The notes beneath the pieces were generated by a model. That model made no database searches and was not told where the DNA came from. It saw only the letters and a program-made list of their open reading frames with translations. The position numbers were made by a program, and so were the translations under genes. Shown here piece after piece: positions 22,906 through 35,325 of a stretch of DNA of 64,000 bases (position 1 is the first letter of the stretch; each line of letters begins with the position of its first letter). Source of the DNA: Harpalus rubripes (taxonomy: Eukaryota; Arthropoda; Insecta; Coleoptera; Carabidae). The stretch lies in assembly GCA_963082715.1 (NCBI GenBank), contig OY720456.1, forward strand, positions 18,194,467 to 18,258,466. Direction: 5' to 3'.

Positions 22906-23682
22906 AGGAGAGTGAGTGCGGGGTGTAAGGTAATGGGTGCTCTGGGTACGTTTTCTCGAAACGTAAACGTATCTAGAGAACCTCGGTTAAGTGTGTATAA
23001 TGGAGTGCTAGTGCCTGCTTTGATGTATGGAAGCGAATGTTGGGCATGGACGAGAAAGCATAAAAAGAGAGTGACTGCCGTGGAAATGAGATATTTACGT
23101 GGTGTATGTGGATATGTAAGACGGATCGCGTGAGGAATAATTTGGTGTATGAAGAACGTATGGTTAGGAAGAATGTTGTTGAGAGAGTAGTAATGAGTCA
23201 GTTGAGATGGTTTGGTCATGTGGAGAGAATGAAGAGTGAACGGCTTGTAAAGCGTATATATCTTGATGAAATTGAAGGTGTTCGATTGCGTGGCCGTCCA
23301 GTGTGTAAGTGGATGGATGTGATTGATAAGGTGCTAAAAGAGAGAAAGTTTCCGAATGGGAAGAGAAGAAGAGCGTGTATGAATGCGATTATGAATGTGG
23401 CCGAGGCGAAAGAAGTGTGCTTAGACAGGAATGTGTGGCGAAGAATGATTGTTTTGTAACTATTATTGTGGTCCGGGTGCGATATTTCGTTACCGAAAAT
23501 CGGTCACTTTACTTTAATATGTTAAGTGAGGAATATTTGTTGTATGATGTCAGGTTAGTAAGAATGTTGTTGAAAGAGTGAGTGATTATTTTTGTGGTTG
23601 ATGTTATTATTATTATTGTTTCAGGTTTGTGCTAACCCACTAAGTGGGAAATGCGTGATTTTATGTATGTATGTATGTATGT
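22906..23682 (+). mobile_element. 5'-truncated non-LTR retrotransposon (LINE)
   Basis: Contains the C-terminal part of a LINE reverse-transcriptase polyprotein, a 3' UTR and a (TATG)n tail at 23662-23682. A 7-bp ATTTAAA repeat flanks it (22899-22905, 23683-23689), consistent with target-primed reverse transcription. The clade cannot be set from this fragment alone. Confidence 0.8.
22912..23459 (+). pseudogene. LINE reverse transcriptase C-terminal region, frameshifted
   Basis: The first frame (to about 23130) holds LVPALMYGSECWAWTRKHKK and AVEMRYLRGVCG, typical of the region after the polymerase domain in insect LINEs (YGSECW...xAxEMRFLRR). A frameshift near 23125 moves reading to a second frame with RVRNNLVYEE, LRWFGHVERM and RLRGRPVCKWMDVI, which match the usual RxxWFGHVxRM and GRPxxxWxD blocks. 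The frame ends at 23459. The active-site part is absent through 5' truncation and the copy is dead. Confidence 0.85.
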
Positions 23683-23689
23683 ATTTAAA

Positions 23690-24410
23690 TGTCAACGTCA
23701 CTGGATAAACATTAGTACAGATGACAGTGTAGTAGATAATTACAAGTCTGTAATTTTACGACATACGTCACTGCTATTTTTTGTGTTATAAAAAGTAATG
23801 GCACAATTTACGTATATCTGTAACACGCTTTTAAGACACTACTGGCCAGTTACACCAACCTACCTTAAATACTTAAATATTAAACTTTGTTTAAATTGAC
23901 TAAATTGAATCAAAATTGATTATCAACTGAATTATAATATATTGTCAAAATTTCGATATGCATTTCTGGTTTGTTTAAACATATCTTAAAATTAAAGTCT
24001 TGTTAGTGCAACTAGCCATGAAACTAGAAAACAAATAAACTTCGTATTACATCTTTTGGGTATTTCAGTCATACGAGTATAGTAGAAACTCCTAAAATTT
24101 TCTTCTGACTCAGTCTATAAATTTCTTTAGTAAACAGGCAAAAAGACAATAATAACAGAACACTTTACTTCAACCAGTCTGAATCATAAAGAAAACAAGC
24201 ATTCATTGTTGTAATCAATGTCAGTGTCGTACTAATCTCAAGTAAACTACGATTTGTAAAGTAGTTATGCACGAGTGTCACTCCATAGTGAGAAAATCAT
24301 AACGGCTCGTGGATTTTTTAGGGAAATTTGCTGTGAGGTTGGTCATCTGAAACTAACTAAAACAATGAAGACATTTGAGGTAACTGTAAGAAGCAGATCG
24401 TTAGAAATAA
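23690..24410. other. AT-rich interval
   Basis: No recognised feature. Confidence 0.3.
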
Positions 24411-24689
24411 TTCCGTTGCTTATGGTCTGATAACGGAAAAGTTTTTTGCCTTTGTGGTCTATTTTGGTCTAATGACACACAAGGAAAATTTAATTTATGC
24501 GGAGACTGCGGGAGCATTTGTGATGATTATAGTTATCTCATGAATGGACATAAACCAGCATATGGATGGTGAAGATATATACGATTAAATGTAACCAAAT
24601 TATGTTTTGATGTGCGTGAGGTACGAGAGAATAACAAGATTATATCTTACATATGTTCATTTTATAATGATTGTCATAATATAGATAAA
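24411..24689 (+). pseudogene. Cys-rich protein-like relic, unknown family
   Basis: One frame is open for 93 codons apart from a TGA at 24570-24572 and ends at TGA 24690. The first 53 residues hold Cys at positions 3, 13, 15, 30, 33 and 37 (pattern CxC ... CGDCGSIC), which looks like a metal-binding or disulphide knuckle. The second part has three more Cys. Composition is unusually low in Phe/Ile runs for this AT-rich window, which is why I think it was once coding. An adjacent frame continues with FKWLHDKSRYATFRR, suggesting a later frameshift. No family recognised; it may be host, transposon or other. Confidence 0.3.
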
Positions 24690-24887
24690 TGACCAAATGC
24701 CAAAAAAGTTCATACCTCATTTTAAGTGGTTACATGATAAAAGCAGATATGCCACTTTTCGGCGGATTACCGTTTATATAGGTGGTAAAACAAATTGAAT
24801 TTTTATGTGGCAAAATTAATTAACATATCAAAAGACCCCGCTAGATTATTGAGAATATAAAAAGGCTAAACCATATGGAAAACAAAA

Positions 24888-25180
24888 TTCTCATCAGTTA
24901 TTTATTTGCCATTTGAAATTACATTGCAAGTTGTTAGAACTTGTCGAAAATTAATTTGACAGTTTTTCAGCCCCCGGTAATTAGATCGACAATTATAACA
25001 GTTTTTAAGCCACTAGAAATTAATTTGACAGCTTTGACAGTTTTCAAGTCTCTCTGAAATTAATTTGAAAGCATTCCAAAAGAAGAGTAGTTGGGAGCTT
25101 TTAAGAAGTCGAAGGGAAGAATGGTGAAGTGTATTAATGTTGAATGGAAATAGTTTGAACATAATTAATATAAATATATC
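24888..25180 (+). mobile_element. Truncated TA-type MITE (family of 2439)
   Basis: Shares CAGTTATTTATTTGCCATTTG, AATTAATTTGACAGCTTTG, GCATTCCAAAAGAAG and GGGAGCTTTTAAGAAG with the 52780 and 57665 copies. The terminal repeat is lost. Confidence 0.6.
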
Positions 25181-25636
25181 TGACATATTTTAATTTCATG
25201 GCAAAACGATATACTTATGTTAAAAGAATTACGGACAAATTTGAAATAAACATTCTTTATGATGGTATTGTGTATAATGAAAATTTTGTACATTTTTCAA
25301 AATAAAAAAAAATATAAAAATATAAGGCGGGCATTTGAACTTGTGAATAATTATTACGGTGCCCTGGTCTAACATATTCAGCTACTGAATACGTTTCCAT
25401 GATTACTGTTTTTAATAAATTATAAGTAATAACTGTCAAATTGCATTATACTTTTGCAAATATTTCCATAATAAGCCATTAAATTAGAAGTATTTAGATA
25501 CTCTTCGATGCCAAATTAAATAATCTTTCTAACCATATCAAAAACTCCCACTATAGTCTTGCGGCACAGATGATATTTGAAAAAAACTGTTTTCCCATGT
25601 TAAACGCCTATGTCACGGTTTTCAGTGTTCACACTA
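25181..25636. other. AT-rich interval
   Basis: Nothing recognised. Confidence 0.3.
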
Positions 25637-25638
25637 TA

Positions 25639-25724
<86 letters not shown>
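25637..25724. repeat. (TA)n microsatellite
   Basis: About 85 bp of TA with few interruptions. Confidence 0.97.
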
Positions 25725-25725
<1 letters not shown>

Positions 25726-26554
25726 TACTTATATATACTACTAGCGTAACCTCGCCGAGTTTTCCATAGGGCTCCGCTGATAGTGTTTTACAATAGACTG
25801 TACATATCGTACATCCAAACCATCTAGGCACACTTTAAACCCAAACGCTCAAGATGTTTTAATACTGTCTTGCCCATCAAATCTGCCCACGCAACACGCC
25901 CACACAGTGATAAAAAATGTCTGAAGTGCGCCACTCCATACATTTTTGACATTTGCCGCTTACTTAGTATGAGAGCATTATTATTTCCATTGGCGTACCT
26001 TACGAATTTTGCTTAAGAATAATCCTAAGAACCGTCTTCTTTACGCTCACCCTAACGAAAATATGCTTAAAAAACAAATTTGTCAGGCTCTTAATTATAA
26101 GCCGTAATGTAAAGAAATTAAAGATTTTTAATAAAAATATGCGAAACAAAAATATCAAATGAATCAGCGTACAACAATGATATTAATCAAATGTCATGCG
26201 CCTGTCATCATCTGTTTAATAATGCAAAATTGAAATATTACTGATTATGACATTATTTTGGGACACAACGTTGTCACGTGACCTTTAGCCATTTTTGATT
26301 ATTTTGTATAATATACATATACACGTACTATAGTAGGTATTTATTTATTTGTTTATTTGAGGGTCCTTCAACATCTTGGGTCATAGTAGATATTATTAAT
26401 TACTTAATCTACATGTCAACATAAATTCAAGTAAAAAAGTAAAGTAACTACCACTATACTAATTGTATTACAATTACTACTTTAAAATTCGATAAAAGAA
26501 ATTTCAAAATCTAATATTTTATAGATTGACAAACTTTAAATTGATCTCTTAAAA
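25725..26554. other. AT-rich interval
   Basis: No recognised gene or repeat family. Confidence 0.3.
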
Positions 26555-26905
26555 TACTTTTTGCACGATCGGAGTTTTATTTAATGTTTACCGATAGTGT
26601 TTCCAAGACAGTAGATTTTATTTACAAATTACTGAACGGTACGTGATGTGAATCACATTGGTATGTGACGTGATTCACTTACCGTTCAGGGGGCGAGACG
26701 GTAAATAAATAATAACAAATATCAAAGCTTACTTCAATAATGACAAATATTTTTTTTAATGTGCCAAATTAATTTTCAAATCTTATTTTGCTTTTAAATT
26801 TTGTGCAACGATCGTGCAAAAAACGTTAAGGAATTACCGACCTCAGACAAGATTATCTTCGATCGCTAAACTGTCCTTATACCGTCCTTAATACTTAATA
26901 TATCG
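26555..26905 (+). mobile_element. Internal fragment of the 2439/52780 MITE family
   Basis: Carries TTTTTGCACGATCGGAG at the left and CGATCGTGCAAAAAACG at the right. Between them are TTACCGATAGTGTTTCCAAG, paired GTGATTCAC motifs and CTTACCGTTCAGGGGGCGAG. This is the uninterrupted version of the region that holds the Harbinger-like insertion at 52993-54030. Confidence 0.65.
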
Positions 26906-27219
26906 TGTCATAATAACTACATTATAGTCCTCTATTTGAGTACTCTAATATCTTTCACTATAGGCCAAGACCTATAATGAAAACCAGCATATACCTGATT
27001 TTTCAGATTAATTTTTTTTTTGCTCAATACCAAATGCTTTATTTTATTTTTTTATTGATTTACGCCAGCACATAAAATTTTGTATGTAATAAGGATCGTA
27101 ACTAAAATTGACGTGACGCGTGAAGCCACAATAAATATATTATTAGATTTCGCATAATGTATTTCCGAAGAAAAAATAACATTTTTCTGTTCTTAAACAA
27201 TTATTGTAGAAGATGTTAC
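26906..27219. other. AT-rich interval
   Basis: Nothing recognised. Confidence 0.3.
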
Positions 27220-27233
27220 CTACTCTTATTAGT

Positions 27234-27800
27234 TTAAATCGTAGAAATGGGCTTCAGGATCCAGGACAAATTTATTTAAACGAAGAAAGAATTGTGAAAA
27301 ATTCATGGACTTCGCTGGGATTCGAACCCAGAGCCTCCTAATTGGTAGGCTCTGGGTTCGAATCCCAGCGAGGTCCATGAATTTTTCACAATTCTTTCTT
27401 CGTTTAAATAAATTTGTCCTGGATCCTGAAGCCCATTTCTACGATTTAAACATTTAGGTTGGATCTCAAATAATTATTCTACGTGTGTGTGACGGCTTAA
27501 AAAGTTCACAATAATATAATATTTACTGCGCAAATGTTAGCGTTGAGTATTTATCTCTCAAATTGTGAGAGTGTACTCGTTACGATTTGTAAAAAGGCTT
27601 GTGAAAGATTCATGGACTTCAACGGGAACTCGTGGCTCAATTGGTAGAGCGCCCGGCTAGATATTGGGAGGCTCTGGGTTCGAATCCCAGCGAGGTCCAT
27701 GAATTTTTCACAATTCTTTCTTCGTTTAAATAAATTTGTCCTGGATCCTGAAGCCCATTTCTACGATTTAAACATTTAGGTTGGATCTCAAATAATTATT
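27234..27800. mobile_element. Palindromic tRNA-SINE composite (family S3)
   Basis: Flanked by the 14-bp direct repeat CTACTCTTATTAGT (27220-27233, 27801-27814). The left part 27233-27450 is a 218-bp palindrome of a SINE 3' part (arms ~104 bp, one mismatch seen, ~9-nt centre). The right part 27625-27800 is a fuller SINE. Its tRNA-like head has A box TGGCTCAATTGGTAGAGC, B box GGGTTCGAATCCC and an acceptor-like GGACTTC/GAGGTCC pair. The 27347-27481 and 27669-27803 tracts are identical to the eye. Confidence 0.8.
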
Positions 27801-27814
27801 CTACTCTTATTAGT

Positions 27815-28430
27815 CTTCAAATAAAGAGCCGAACTTTTAGAAATTTCAGAATTATTTTACAACAAAAATGATTTATACGATTTAACAATTTTTAATTAAC
27901 TAGAGGATGATCCCAAGGATATCGAAATCCCCAAATCTTTTCAAACAAATTTCACAATATCCTTTATTACATTACATTTAAACGCGTCCTAGTATTACCA
28001 TATAAACAAAGTTTATATCTACACACACCGGATGAGAACTTGAAGCTTCCAAAATATAAACAAAATATTAACATAAGTGAATTACATTCGCATGCTACTT
28101 TAACCCATAACGCTCGGTTTCAAGCCATTGATAATGCCCATTTTCACTTTCATAAGTGAATATTTGCATTAATATTCATCACTTAGAAAACGGGCGCACT
28201 GTCCGTGAAGGAAGAAATATTGTTGCTTTAATAACAACACAAGTTTTATTAGTTGGAGTTTGTAATGTATAGCAATGTTAGTAACAATTGAAACATTTAA
28301 GATCAAAGGAATCTAGATGACAGAAAAATATTATACTGGGCCAGTTAAAAAGATGTTAACACTTATATTGCCAAAACAATTCTACCAAAAATATATGAAA
28401 TTGACTTGACTTTATCTTTATTATAAAAAA
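27815..28430. other. AT-rich interval
   Basis: No recognised feature. Confidence 0.3.
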
Positions 28431-28724
28431 TTTGATGTCACCAGCACTTTACCTTCCGTCAGTTTTAGGTATTTTGTACAAATGTCATATAGAAAGTTCC
28501 TTGCATATACATACATACACACATACATACATACGTGCATACATACATACACACATACATAAATAAATACAAACATACATACATACACACACACAGACAT
28601 CATCGTAAAAATAGTAAAATCGTATTCTAGAGACCCTAAAACGTGATTATTCATCAAAAACTCAACACCGAATTTTTTGACCAAAGACAATGCCTTCCTT
28701 ATCTAAAGGTGACGGAAGGTAAAG
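28431..28724 (+). mobile_element. Helentron-like repeat, family B (short copy)
   Basis: Starts TTTGATGTCACCAGCACTTT, with 5' motif ACCTTCCGTCAG. A (CATA)n/CA tract sits at 28502-28598. Then CATCGTAAAAATAGTAAAAT, CCAAAGACAATGCCTTCC and the 3' hairpin closing with GACGGAAGGTAAA. Confidence 0.65.
28502..28598. repeat. (CATA)n / (CA)n microsatellite
   Basis: Tetranucleotide CATA units with CACA interruptions at the fixed internal position of a family B repeat. Confidence 0.9.
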
Positions 28725-28824
28725 AAAATGGCCCGTATTGCGAATGCGGTTTTACAATATTCTTATGAGGCTAAACGTCACTTTAATAAAGCGTCTTACC
28801 TATAACAGTGGGTTCATAATAAAG

Positions 28825-28968
28825 ACATTGGGCCGAATTCAGCACTCTTCACTAGTGTAGTGACCGTCTCTAGTAACTATGGAAACAACTTTCATCTTTT
28901 TCTTATTAATGCATCGATGCATATGTCTCTCTTTATTTTGTTATTTTGTGCTGAATTCGACCCAATGT
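28825..28968. mobile_element. Small MITE, 144 bp
   Basis: ACATTGGGCCGAATTCAGCAC and its inverse GTGCTGAATTCGACCCAATGT bound it. The sequence just before it (GTGGGTTCATAATAAAGACA) recurs at 31711-31730 before another MITE. Confidence 0.8.
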
Positions 28969-29277
28969 TACTAACTTTATAAATTCTAAATAAAAGTAAT
29001 GTGAAAGTCTTCCACAATTTTTTTTAAATAACCATTATCATTGGTAACATCTTTTTGGCGGAATTCTTATGAAAATATATGTGGCAACATATTTTTGATT
29101 GATTCTGCATGATATTTTACATGAAAACGTTCGATGAGCCCAGCTTAGTGTTTTAGACATGGTAGAAGCATAATAAGATTCCAGACACGGTTGAAATGTA
29201 AACATTATTTGGCGGATAACTTTATAACAGTCAAATGACATTTAAATCCCTAATGCTTCAATTATAAAATTTAATAT

Positions 29278-29412
29278 AATAGTTATTTATTATATGAGTG
29301 TGGAATGTATCATATTAATCACGAAAGAAAAAGTTTATCCACGTAGCCCGCAGGGCGAGTGGCTAATTTTCTGTAGTGACTAATATACATTCCACACGAG
29401 TGTAATACAACG
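29278..29412. repeat. Foldback hairpin, AATAGTTATTTATTATA end
   Basis: Starts AATAGTTATTTATTATATG. The stem pairs GTGTGGAATGTA with TACATTCCACAC, and then inner stems lead to a CCACGTAGCCCGCAGGGCGAG apex. Inverted orientation of the family end seen at 55591 and 63532. Confidence 0.75.
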
Positions 29413-30041
29413 TTTTATCCAACACTTTTTTACAAACTTCTTAAATCATTTTTATATTTTCATTCATTGTTTGATACTGACAAGTCAGTATTTTAAATTA
29501 CAAAGTAGCAGTTGAATGGTTTTTATGGTTTTGTTATATTGATATTGAAAAAAAATTATTGTCTGTCATTGGAAATTATTTGAAAGAAAAATACAATAAA
29601 ATGGGTAAAAATGAGGATCTTCCTTTAAAACGTATTCACTTAGAAGCACAAGCAGCATCTTAGAATTTAATTCCGAAGCAAGTAACCACTAACTCGTTTC
29701 TCGTTTTCGTTTCATCAGCCGTACATGACAGCTGTCATTTTGTAAAGATAAGTAACCTATTTTAGCATAAATGTTCATATTAATTTAAATCAATAAGTTT
29801 CATAATGTAAAATTATTTCAATAATAAAATAATTTTGTAAAATTGCTTTTTATTTATATTTGAAAAAACACAAAAATCAGTAATAGTTCCTCCGTGACTT
29901 CTAAAATATTCTCTCACGGAATGACTAATGTTGTGCATTAGTGATTTTAAATAACCATAGTAACAAGTATATTATGAGTCGGTGTTAGATAAATGTATTT
30001 AAATTTGAATTATTTGTATATTATATTTGAATTATGGTACT
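29413..30041. other. AT-rich interval
   Basis: Nothing recognised. Confidence 0.3.
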
Positions 30042-30667
30042 GGCTTATTCTGTAAGTATGTCGTTACGATGAAAAAGTTGTTAAATAACGATAATTTTCA
30101 AAAAGCGTATTCTGTAAAACCAATGTCGTTATATTGAAATTGTATTGTTGTTAGTTTAAGTAGTTCATGAACGATAAGGATTCACTTGTCGTTATTCAAT
30201 CCGTAAATGTCAAATGTTAGCAAATGGAAGGGTTAATTAATTTATTATTTATATTTGTGCAGGAAGAAATGGAAAATAGGTAACAAAATATTTATTCATG
30301 CATCAAATATATAATTAACAACCATATTTAAATTTTAGAAGAAATGTTTATGGTCGTGAAAGTCTTTTATGGGATAATAATCCATTTGATAATCGATATT
30401 TATACATATTCTTTACACAATAAAGAAATAATAATTAAAATAATAATGTCAATATTTATTTGTAAAATGACAATTCAATGACAATCTAATTTACAATAAT
30501 AGTTACTAACTTTTCTAAAATATTGGCTAAAGTCGTTGTGACAAACAGTATGAGGACGTTTAATAATATTACTAGTGAATACGATTTTTATAAAATGTTC
30601 AGGATCACATCTTTATATTTATAACTAACGATAGTTGTTATATAACAATATTTTTACAGAATAAGCC
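30042..30667. mobile_element. Inverted-repeat element with GGCTTATTCTGTAA ends
   Basis: GGCTTATTCTGTAAGTATG at the left; the inverse of TTTTTACAGAATAAGCC at the right. Subterminal CGTTA/TAACG motifs repeat. No transposase frame and no clear target duplication. Confidence 0.65.
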
Positions 30668-31769
30668 TGTAAATATGTTATGATTTTCATAACCCACTGA
30701 TACGCGCCAACGGTTGAATTATAAGTTATTATAACTCACCATTATTAGTGAATCACATAAACTTGTAAGTGTAGAGATTGGTTAACAGTGGTGAAAATGT
30801 TAAAAATAGTAGGTATGGTGTTATTATTTGTCATATATTTATTTTGAATTTCATTTGTTAATCTATCCAGATCGAAAAGTGCAACTTCTTTTTGAAAGTC
30901 GTAGATCAAGTATAGTATTGCAACTCGCGGGTAATGACATAATGGTAATAACTCATTCGGATAGTTACAACACTCTTTTAGGACTCGTATCGCAACATCA
31001 TTATCTTGAGTTATGGTCATCCTTCACAAGATTTATAGAAAATATATTCTATTTATGATTGTATTTCTATTGCACTATTGATAATTTAACACCCTAAATA
31101 GGTCCTTTAAATCCTCCCGTTTCACCTCTTAAAAACTACAATTCATCTTCCTAACCTTATTTTATATATCTCCATTTTCTGCTCGTTGTCACTGCATGTA
31201 CACTACACCCACTATAACATGCACTCCACTGTAGTTCCTTCCTTTCGTATTCGTCCTGTAAGTCGTCCGTACACTATGCACTAACGAAATGTAGTGCGCA
31301 CTACAGCAACTAGATACTTCTGTGGATGCGATGGTTAAGCTCCCGGCATTCATACCAGCCCCACTACGAAGCTTCGCCAACCGTGAAGGAAGATTTGTAG
31401 AAGAATAAAATATAGTATACGAATGGAATTGTGAAGATTTGGAAGAGTAAAGACCAAGAGTCACAAATATTGGTAGAAAGATAAAATAAAAGAATAAAAA
31501 AGCGGCTGGAAAAATAGATGAATATGTTTTTATAACTTGTAGGTAGGTACCTACTCTTTTCTGAGCCTAGTAAATTTGCAATAAATACAAAAAGAAGCGT
31601 ATAGAAGATTAAAGATAATGAAAAGATAAACAGTGTAGGTAGAGAAATAGAAGACAATTATTGGAAGATAAATATACTTACTAAAATGTAATATGTCACT
31701 TTAATAAAAGCGTTGTGGGTTCATAATAAAGACAAGGCTCGTACCACGATCACGGTTTTAACTAAAACG
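30668..31769. other. AT-rich interval with a GC-richer patch
   Basis: 31190-31390 is less AT-rich and contains the perfect palindrome TGTAGTGCGCACTACA (31290-31305). No coding motif is seen in the frames crossing it. Confidence 0.3.
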
Positions 31770-31952
31770 CTGTTTTAAGAAATGTCAAATTTCATTATTT
31801 AATAATAATAGTAAATAATATAAAGTTTATCAAAATATGATTTTAAAACAGAACATAGTTTATATTCAAACAAATATTTTTTTAAAAAATCGTTCTTTAA
31901 ACATAAGGGAGAAATTAAATATTGAAATTTGATTTGACATTTCTTAAAACAG
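31770..31952. mobile_element. Small MITE, ~183 bp
   Basis: CTGTTTTAAGAAATGTCAAA and its inverse TTTGACATTTCTTAAAACAG form terminal repeats extending into TTCA/TGAAAT. Confidence 0.7.
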
Positions 31953-32334
31953 TGTATAGAAGATTAAAGATAATGAAAAGATAAACATTTTGACCTATAG
32001 TTTTCAATGTGGTAAATTCTCTCAAGTACATAGTGAAAAAAAATGGACAAATTTAGAAGAATAAAGGAGAAACGAAGAAATAGAAGAATGAAAATAATAC
32101 CACAAAAAGTAAATAAGATAATAAAATGGATGAAGATGAAAGGATAAAAATCAGGACGCCAACAATTTCAATGATTAAATTTCCCCATTACTCCCTAAAA
32201 AAAATATTTTTTCGATTACAATTTTTTTATAATTATTAAGTTTATGGTTTGTTTAGAAAATTAAGTTTCTATATATATTTTGATGTTGTAATTTATATAG
32301 TACTTGTTAAAGATGCCAAAATATTGGAAAAAAA
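31953..32334. other. AT-rich interval
   Basis: Purine-rich GAAGA/AAGAAT stretches; no gene. Confidence 0.3.
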
Positions 32335-33390
32335 TTTGATGTGACCAGCACATAACCTCCCGTCAATTCCATGTTTAAAATAGCAATGAGCTTTAAGTAA
32401 ATTATCACTTCCGATTGATCGTTTGTAAACAAAATCTAATTTGTTATTATAATAAATAGAAAAGTCTGTGATACGAAATTTTGGATTATATTTTATTATG
32501 TTTCCTCGAAAATCTGTTAAGATCTCCAAATTAAGCACCACTTCGGTTTATCATGTAAGTACCTATAGTCAAAATCTAATATGTTGTTTGAAATTATACA
32601 TTAGTTTTAAATACCAAATTTGATAAGTTTTGGATCATGTTTTAATATATTTTTTCAAGAAAATCTGTTTATAGCTTTCTGTAAAGTACTACTTATCAAT
32701 TTTAGAAAAAATCTAATATGTCTTTATTAATATAAAAGTTTTAAATATAATATTTGAAAAATAGAATATATAAAAATATTTTTCACGAAAATCTGTTCAG
32801 AGCTTCAAGCAAAATATCATTTCCGGTTTATGAATTTTAGAAAACATCTAATATGTCGTTCTCATTAATCTAAAAGTCATAAATACCAAATTTAAAAAGT
32901 TTTGGAATATACCATAATATATTTTTCACGAAAATCTGTTCAAAGCTTCAAGTAAAATATCACTTCCGGTTTATCAATTTTATCCAAAATCTAATATGTT
33001 ATTCCCCTTGATATTAAAGTCTTCAATACTAAAATTGAAAAGTTTTGGACTATATTTTAATATAATTTTTCAATAAAAACTTTTATGGACTTCAAGTAAA
33101 GTATCACTTCCGGTTTTCCATTTTTACCCAAAATCTAATCAACTCTTTATATGAATGTAGAAAGCTTAAATACGGAAAATAGAAATTTTCGGAAGTTTGT
33201 TGTAAGAGTTATCGTGGACGAAAAAAATGTCACACACATGCATGCACGCACACACACACACATTATCGTAGAAATAGTAAAAACGTGTTATGGGGACCCT
33301 AATTCGTGCTTATTTACTGAAACCTCATATCATCGAATTTTTGGACCGATAACATTACCTCCCTTACCTACGGTATGACGGGAGGTAAAA
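32335..33390 (+). mobile_element. Helentron-like repeat, family C, full length
   Basis: Starts TTTGATGTGACCAGCACATA, with 5' motif ACCTCCCGTCAATT. It has six ~140-bp tandem units (32400-33150), a short CA tract (33230-33262), CATTATCGTAGAAATAG and the 3' hairpin ACCTCCCTTACC...GACGGGAGGTAAAA. Same order of parts as families A and B. Confidence 0.65.
32400..33150 (+). repeat. Tandem repeat, ~6 x 134-147 bp
   Basis: Units share AAATCTAATATGT, AAAAGTTTTGGA, TTTTCACGAAAATCTGTTC and AAGTAAAATATCACTTCCGG. The ACTTCCG landmark recurs near 32408, 32541, 32690, 32822, 32962 and 33106. Similar single units occur inverted at 57120-57310 and 59245-59345. Confidence 0.85.
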
Positions 33391-33437
33391 ATTAAAAAAA
33401 AGATGTTCCCTGACAATTAATAAAATTCCATGACAAT

Positions 33438-33771
33438 GGACCTTTCCAATTTAAAGATATAGAAGATATGCGCAATGGGGATCTGCCCATAGTAAGAACA
33501 ACTGAGATCTATGACGTTTGATTCTAAAACATTTAGACGTAAAATGTGAGAATATCTCGGATAACTTTAAAAATTCTTATCGAAATAAGTTACAAAAGCT
33601 TTTATTGAAGATAAAATGTCTAACGATGCAAATTTTCTCTGAGAATACAGGTATTTTAATGACTGCAATATTTTTGACGTTTCGTTTGACAGCCCAACTG
33701 GCAGTTGTTCGCGCCATTTTCTTACTATTTGCAGCGATAGAAAGAGATAGCCGTTAAATTGGAAAGGTCCA
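33438..33771. mobile_element. MITE with GGACCTTTCCAATTTAA ends
   Basis: A 17-bp-plus perfect inverted repeat at both ends, 334 bp in total. Inside is CAACTGGCAGTTGTTCGCGCC. The frame at 33518-33757 is not a recognised protein. Confidence 0.8.
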
Positions 33772-35106
33772 TTCTAACTATTCTACGAATAAAAAATTTC
33801 CTGACTTTTGTCACCCTGAAAAACATTTATAATTTTGGATAGATTACACAATAGCCCAGGAAAGAGAACGAGAACACTTCCAGCATCACCTTTTAACTAC
33901 CAAACAAATATTTTTTATAAAAATTAATGTTTTATGCATTTTGAGAAAAAATAAATAATTTTGGATTAATTTTACATATTTCTCGTAGATTAATTTCGGC
34001 CAGTTTCATTACCAAATAAAAGTATTCATTTTTAACTCGTATACCTATTGTTGGATATAATAGTCCACTCTAATAATCCCCCGATCACGATATATGTGAT
34101 AAAATTTAAACGTATGTACTGTACTGGTGACTTCAATGTATGGATAAACTACAAACTTTTAGAACGAAAAATAAAATATATTAAGTAAATAAAAAATAAT
34201 GTTAATTATTCTATCTACATCTATTTTTGAGTACGAGTGACTAAACATGTAAAAACTTAGGTATTATTTTTAATTTTTCAATTTCAGAAATTTTGAAATT
34301 AATTGTACAGATTTTCGTAATAGATTTCAAAATTTAATTATATTGAGATAAATGATAATTTACTTTTCAATTTGCATCTCCGCTAAAAGTATATATTAAA
34401 TGTAAATTTTTCGCCAGTAAAACTAATAAGATATACAGATAAAAATATAAACAAAATAATAAGCACATAGCGATAAATAATTATCCTAATTTAAGTAAAT
34501 TAACAATCGAAAATTAAAAAATTATCACTTTCAATTTCCAAAAACTTGGAGGATATCCGTTATGTAATCGATATTTCCTGAGTATAATTTCTCAAAATTA
34601 AATCAATTACTACAAAAATTGCTTCATATTTCAATAAGTCAGTAAATTGTAGAACGACATCTTCAAGGACGAGAAATATTAGTAATTGAAAAAGAAGAAA
34701 ACAGGAACTATTAGAAGAAAAAATTGATATTAACCCTGAAAATGTTTCAGGAAGAATAAAACAGTTGTTATATAAGTAAAAGACAATAGACCATTTAAGT
34801 ATAGCACAGAAAATTTAGTATATCTATTTTTTTGGGAGAGCTATTAATAGTTATTAATATCAAATCATTTACGTACACAAAACATCATTATAAATAGATT
34901 ATGTTATGAAATTCGCATTCAATTTTTTTTTTGGAAAAGTACTTTGCATATTTTCTTAAATTGCAAGTAATATATTTAAAAAATAATAATGTTATCTTGT
35001 TTTTTACTCAGATTTTTTGGTAATGATATATTCCAATCCTATGGTTACGAACCAAAAGTACATTCTGGCAGTTCTCTATTTTTATATTATGTAGAATGAA
35101 TATATA
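33772..35106. other. Very AT-rich interval
   Basis: No gene, repeat family or hairpin recognised over 1.3 kb. Confidence 0.3.
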
Positions 35107-35321
35107 CAGGTGCCCATTTTATCTGTTCCCGCCTTAAAGTTTAAGAATAGGCAAAACAAAATACATTTCATAAGCCACTTTGTGTAAATTGTTATTATTT
35201 AAATCGAAATCACAGTAGATAAGAGCAAAACAAAGTATTTTGAACCAAGTCATGAATAGAAAGTAGAAAGGATTGTCTATACATGAATTTTCAGGCAGCA
35301 ACAAATAAAATGGGCACCCTG
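35107..35321. mobile_element. MITE with CAGGGTG-type ends, 215 bp
   Basis: Left CAGGTGCCCATTTTATCTGTT, right inverse of CAAATAAAATGGGCACCCTG. Flanked by TATA (35103-35106) and TATT (35322-35325). Same end type and 4-bp duplication as 51326 and 61720. Confidence 0.8.
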
Positions 35322-35325
35322 TATT

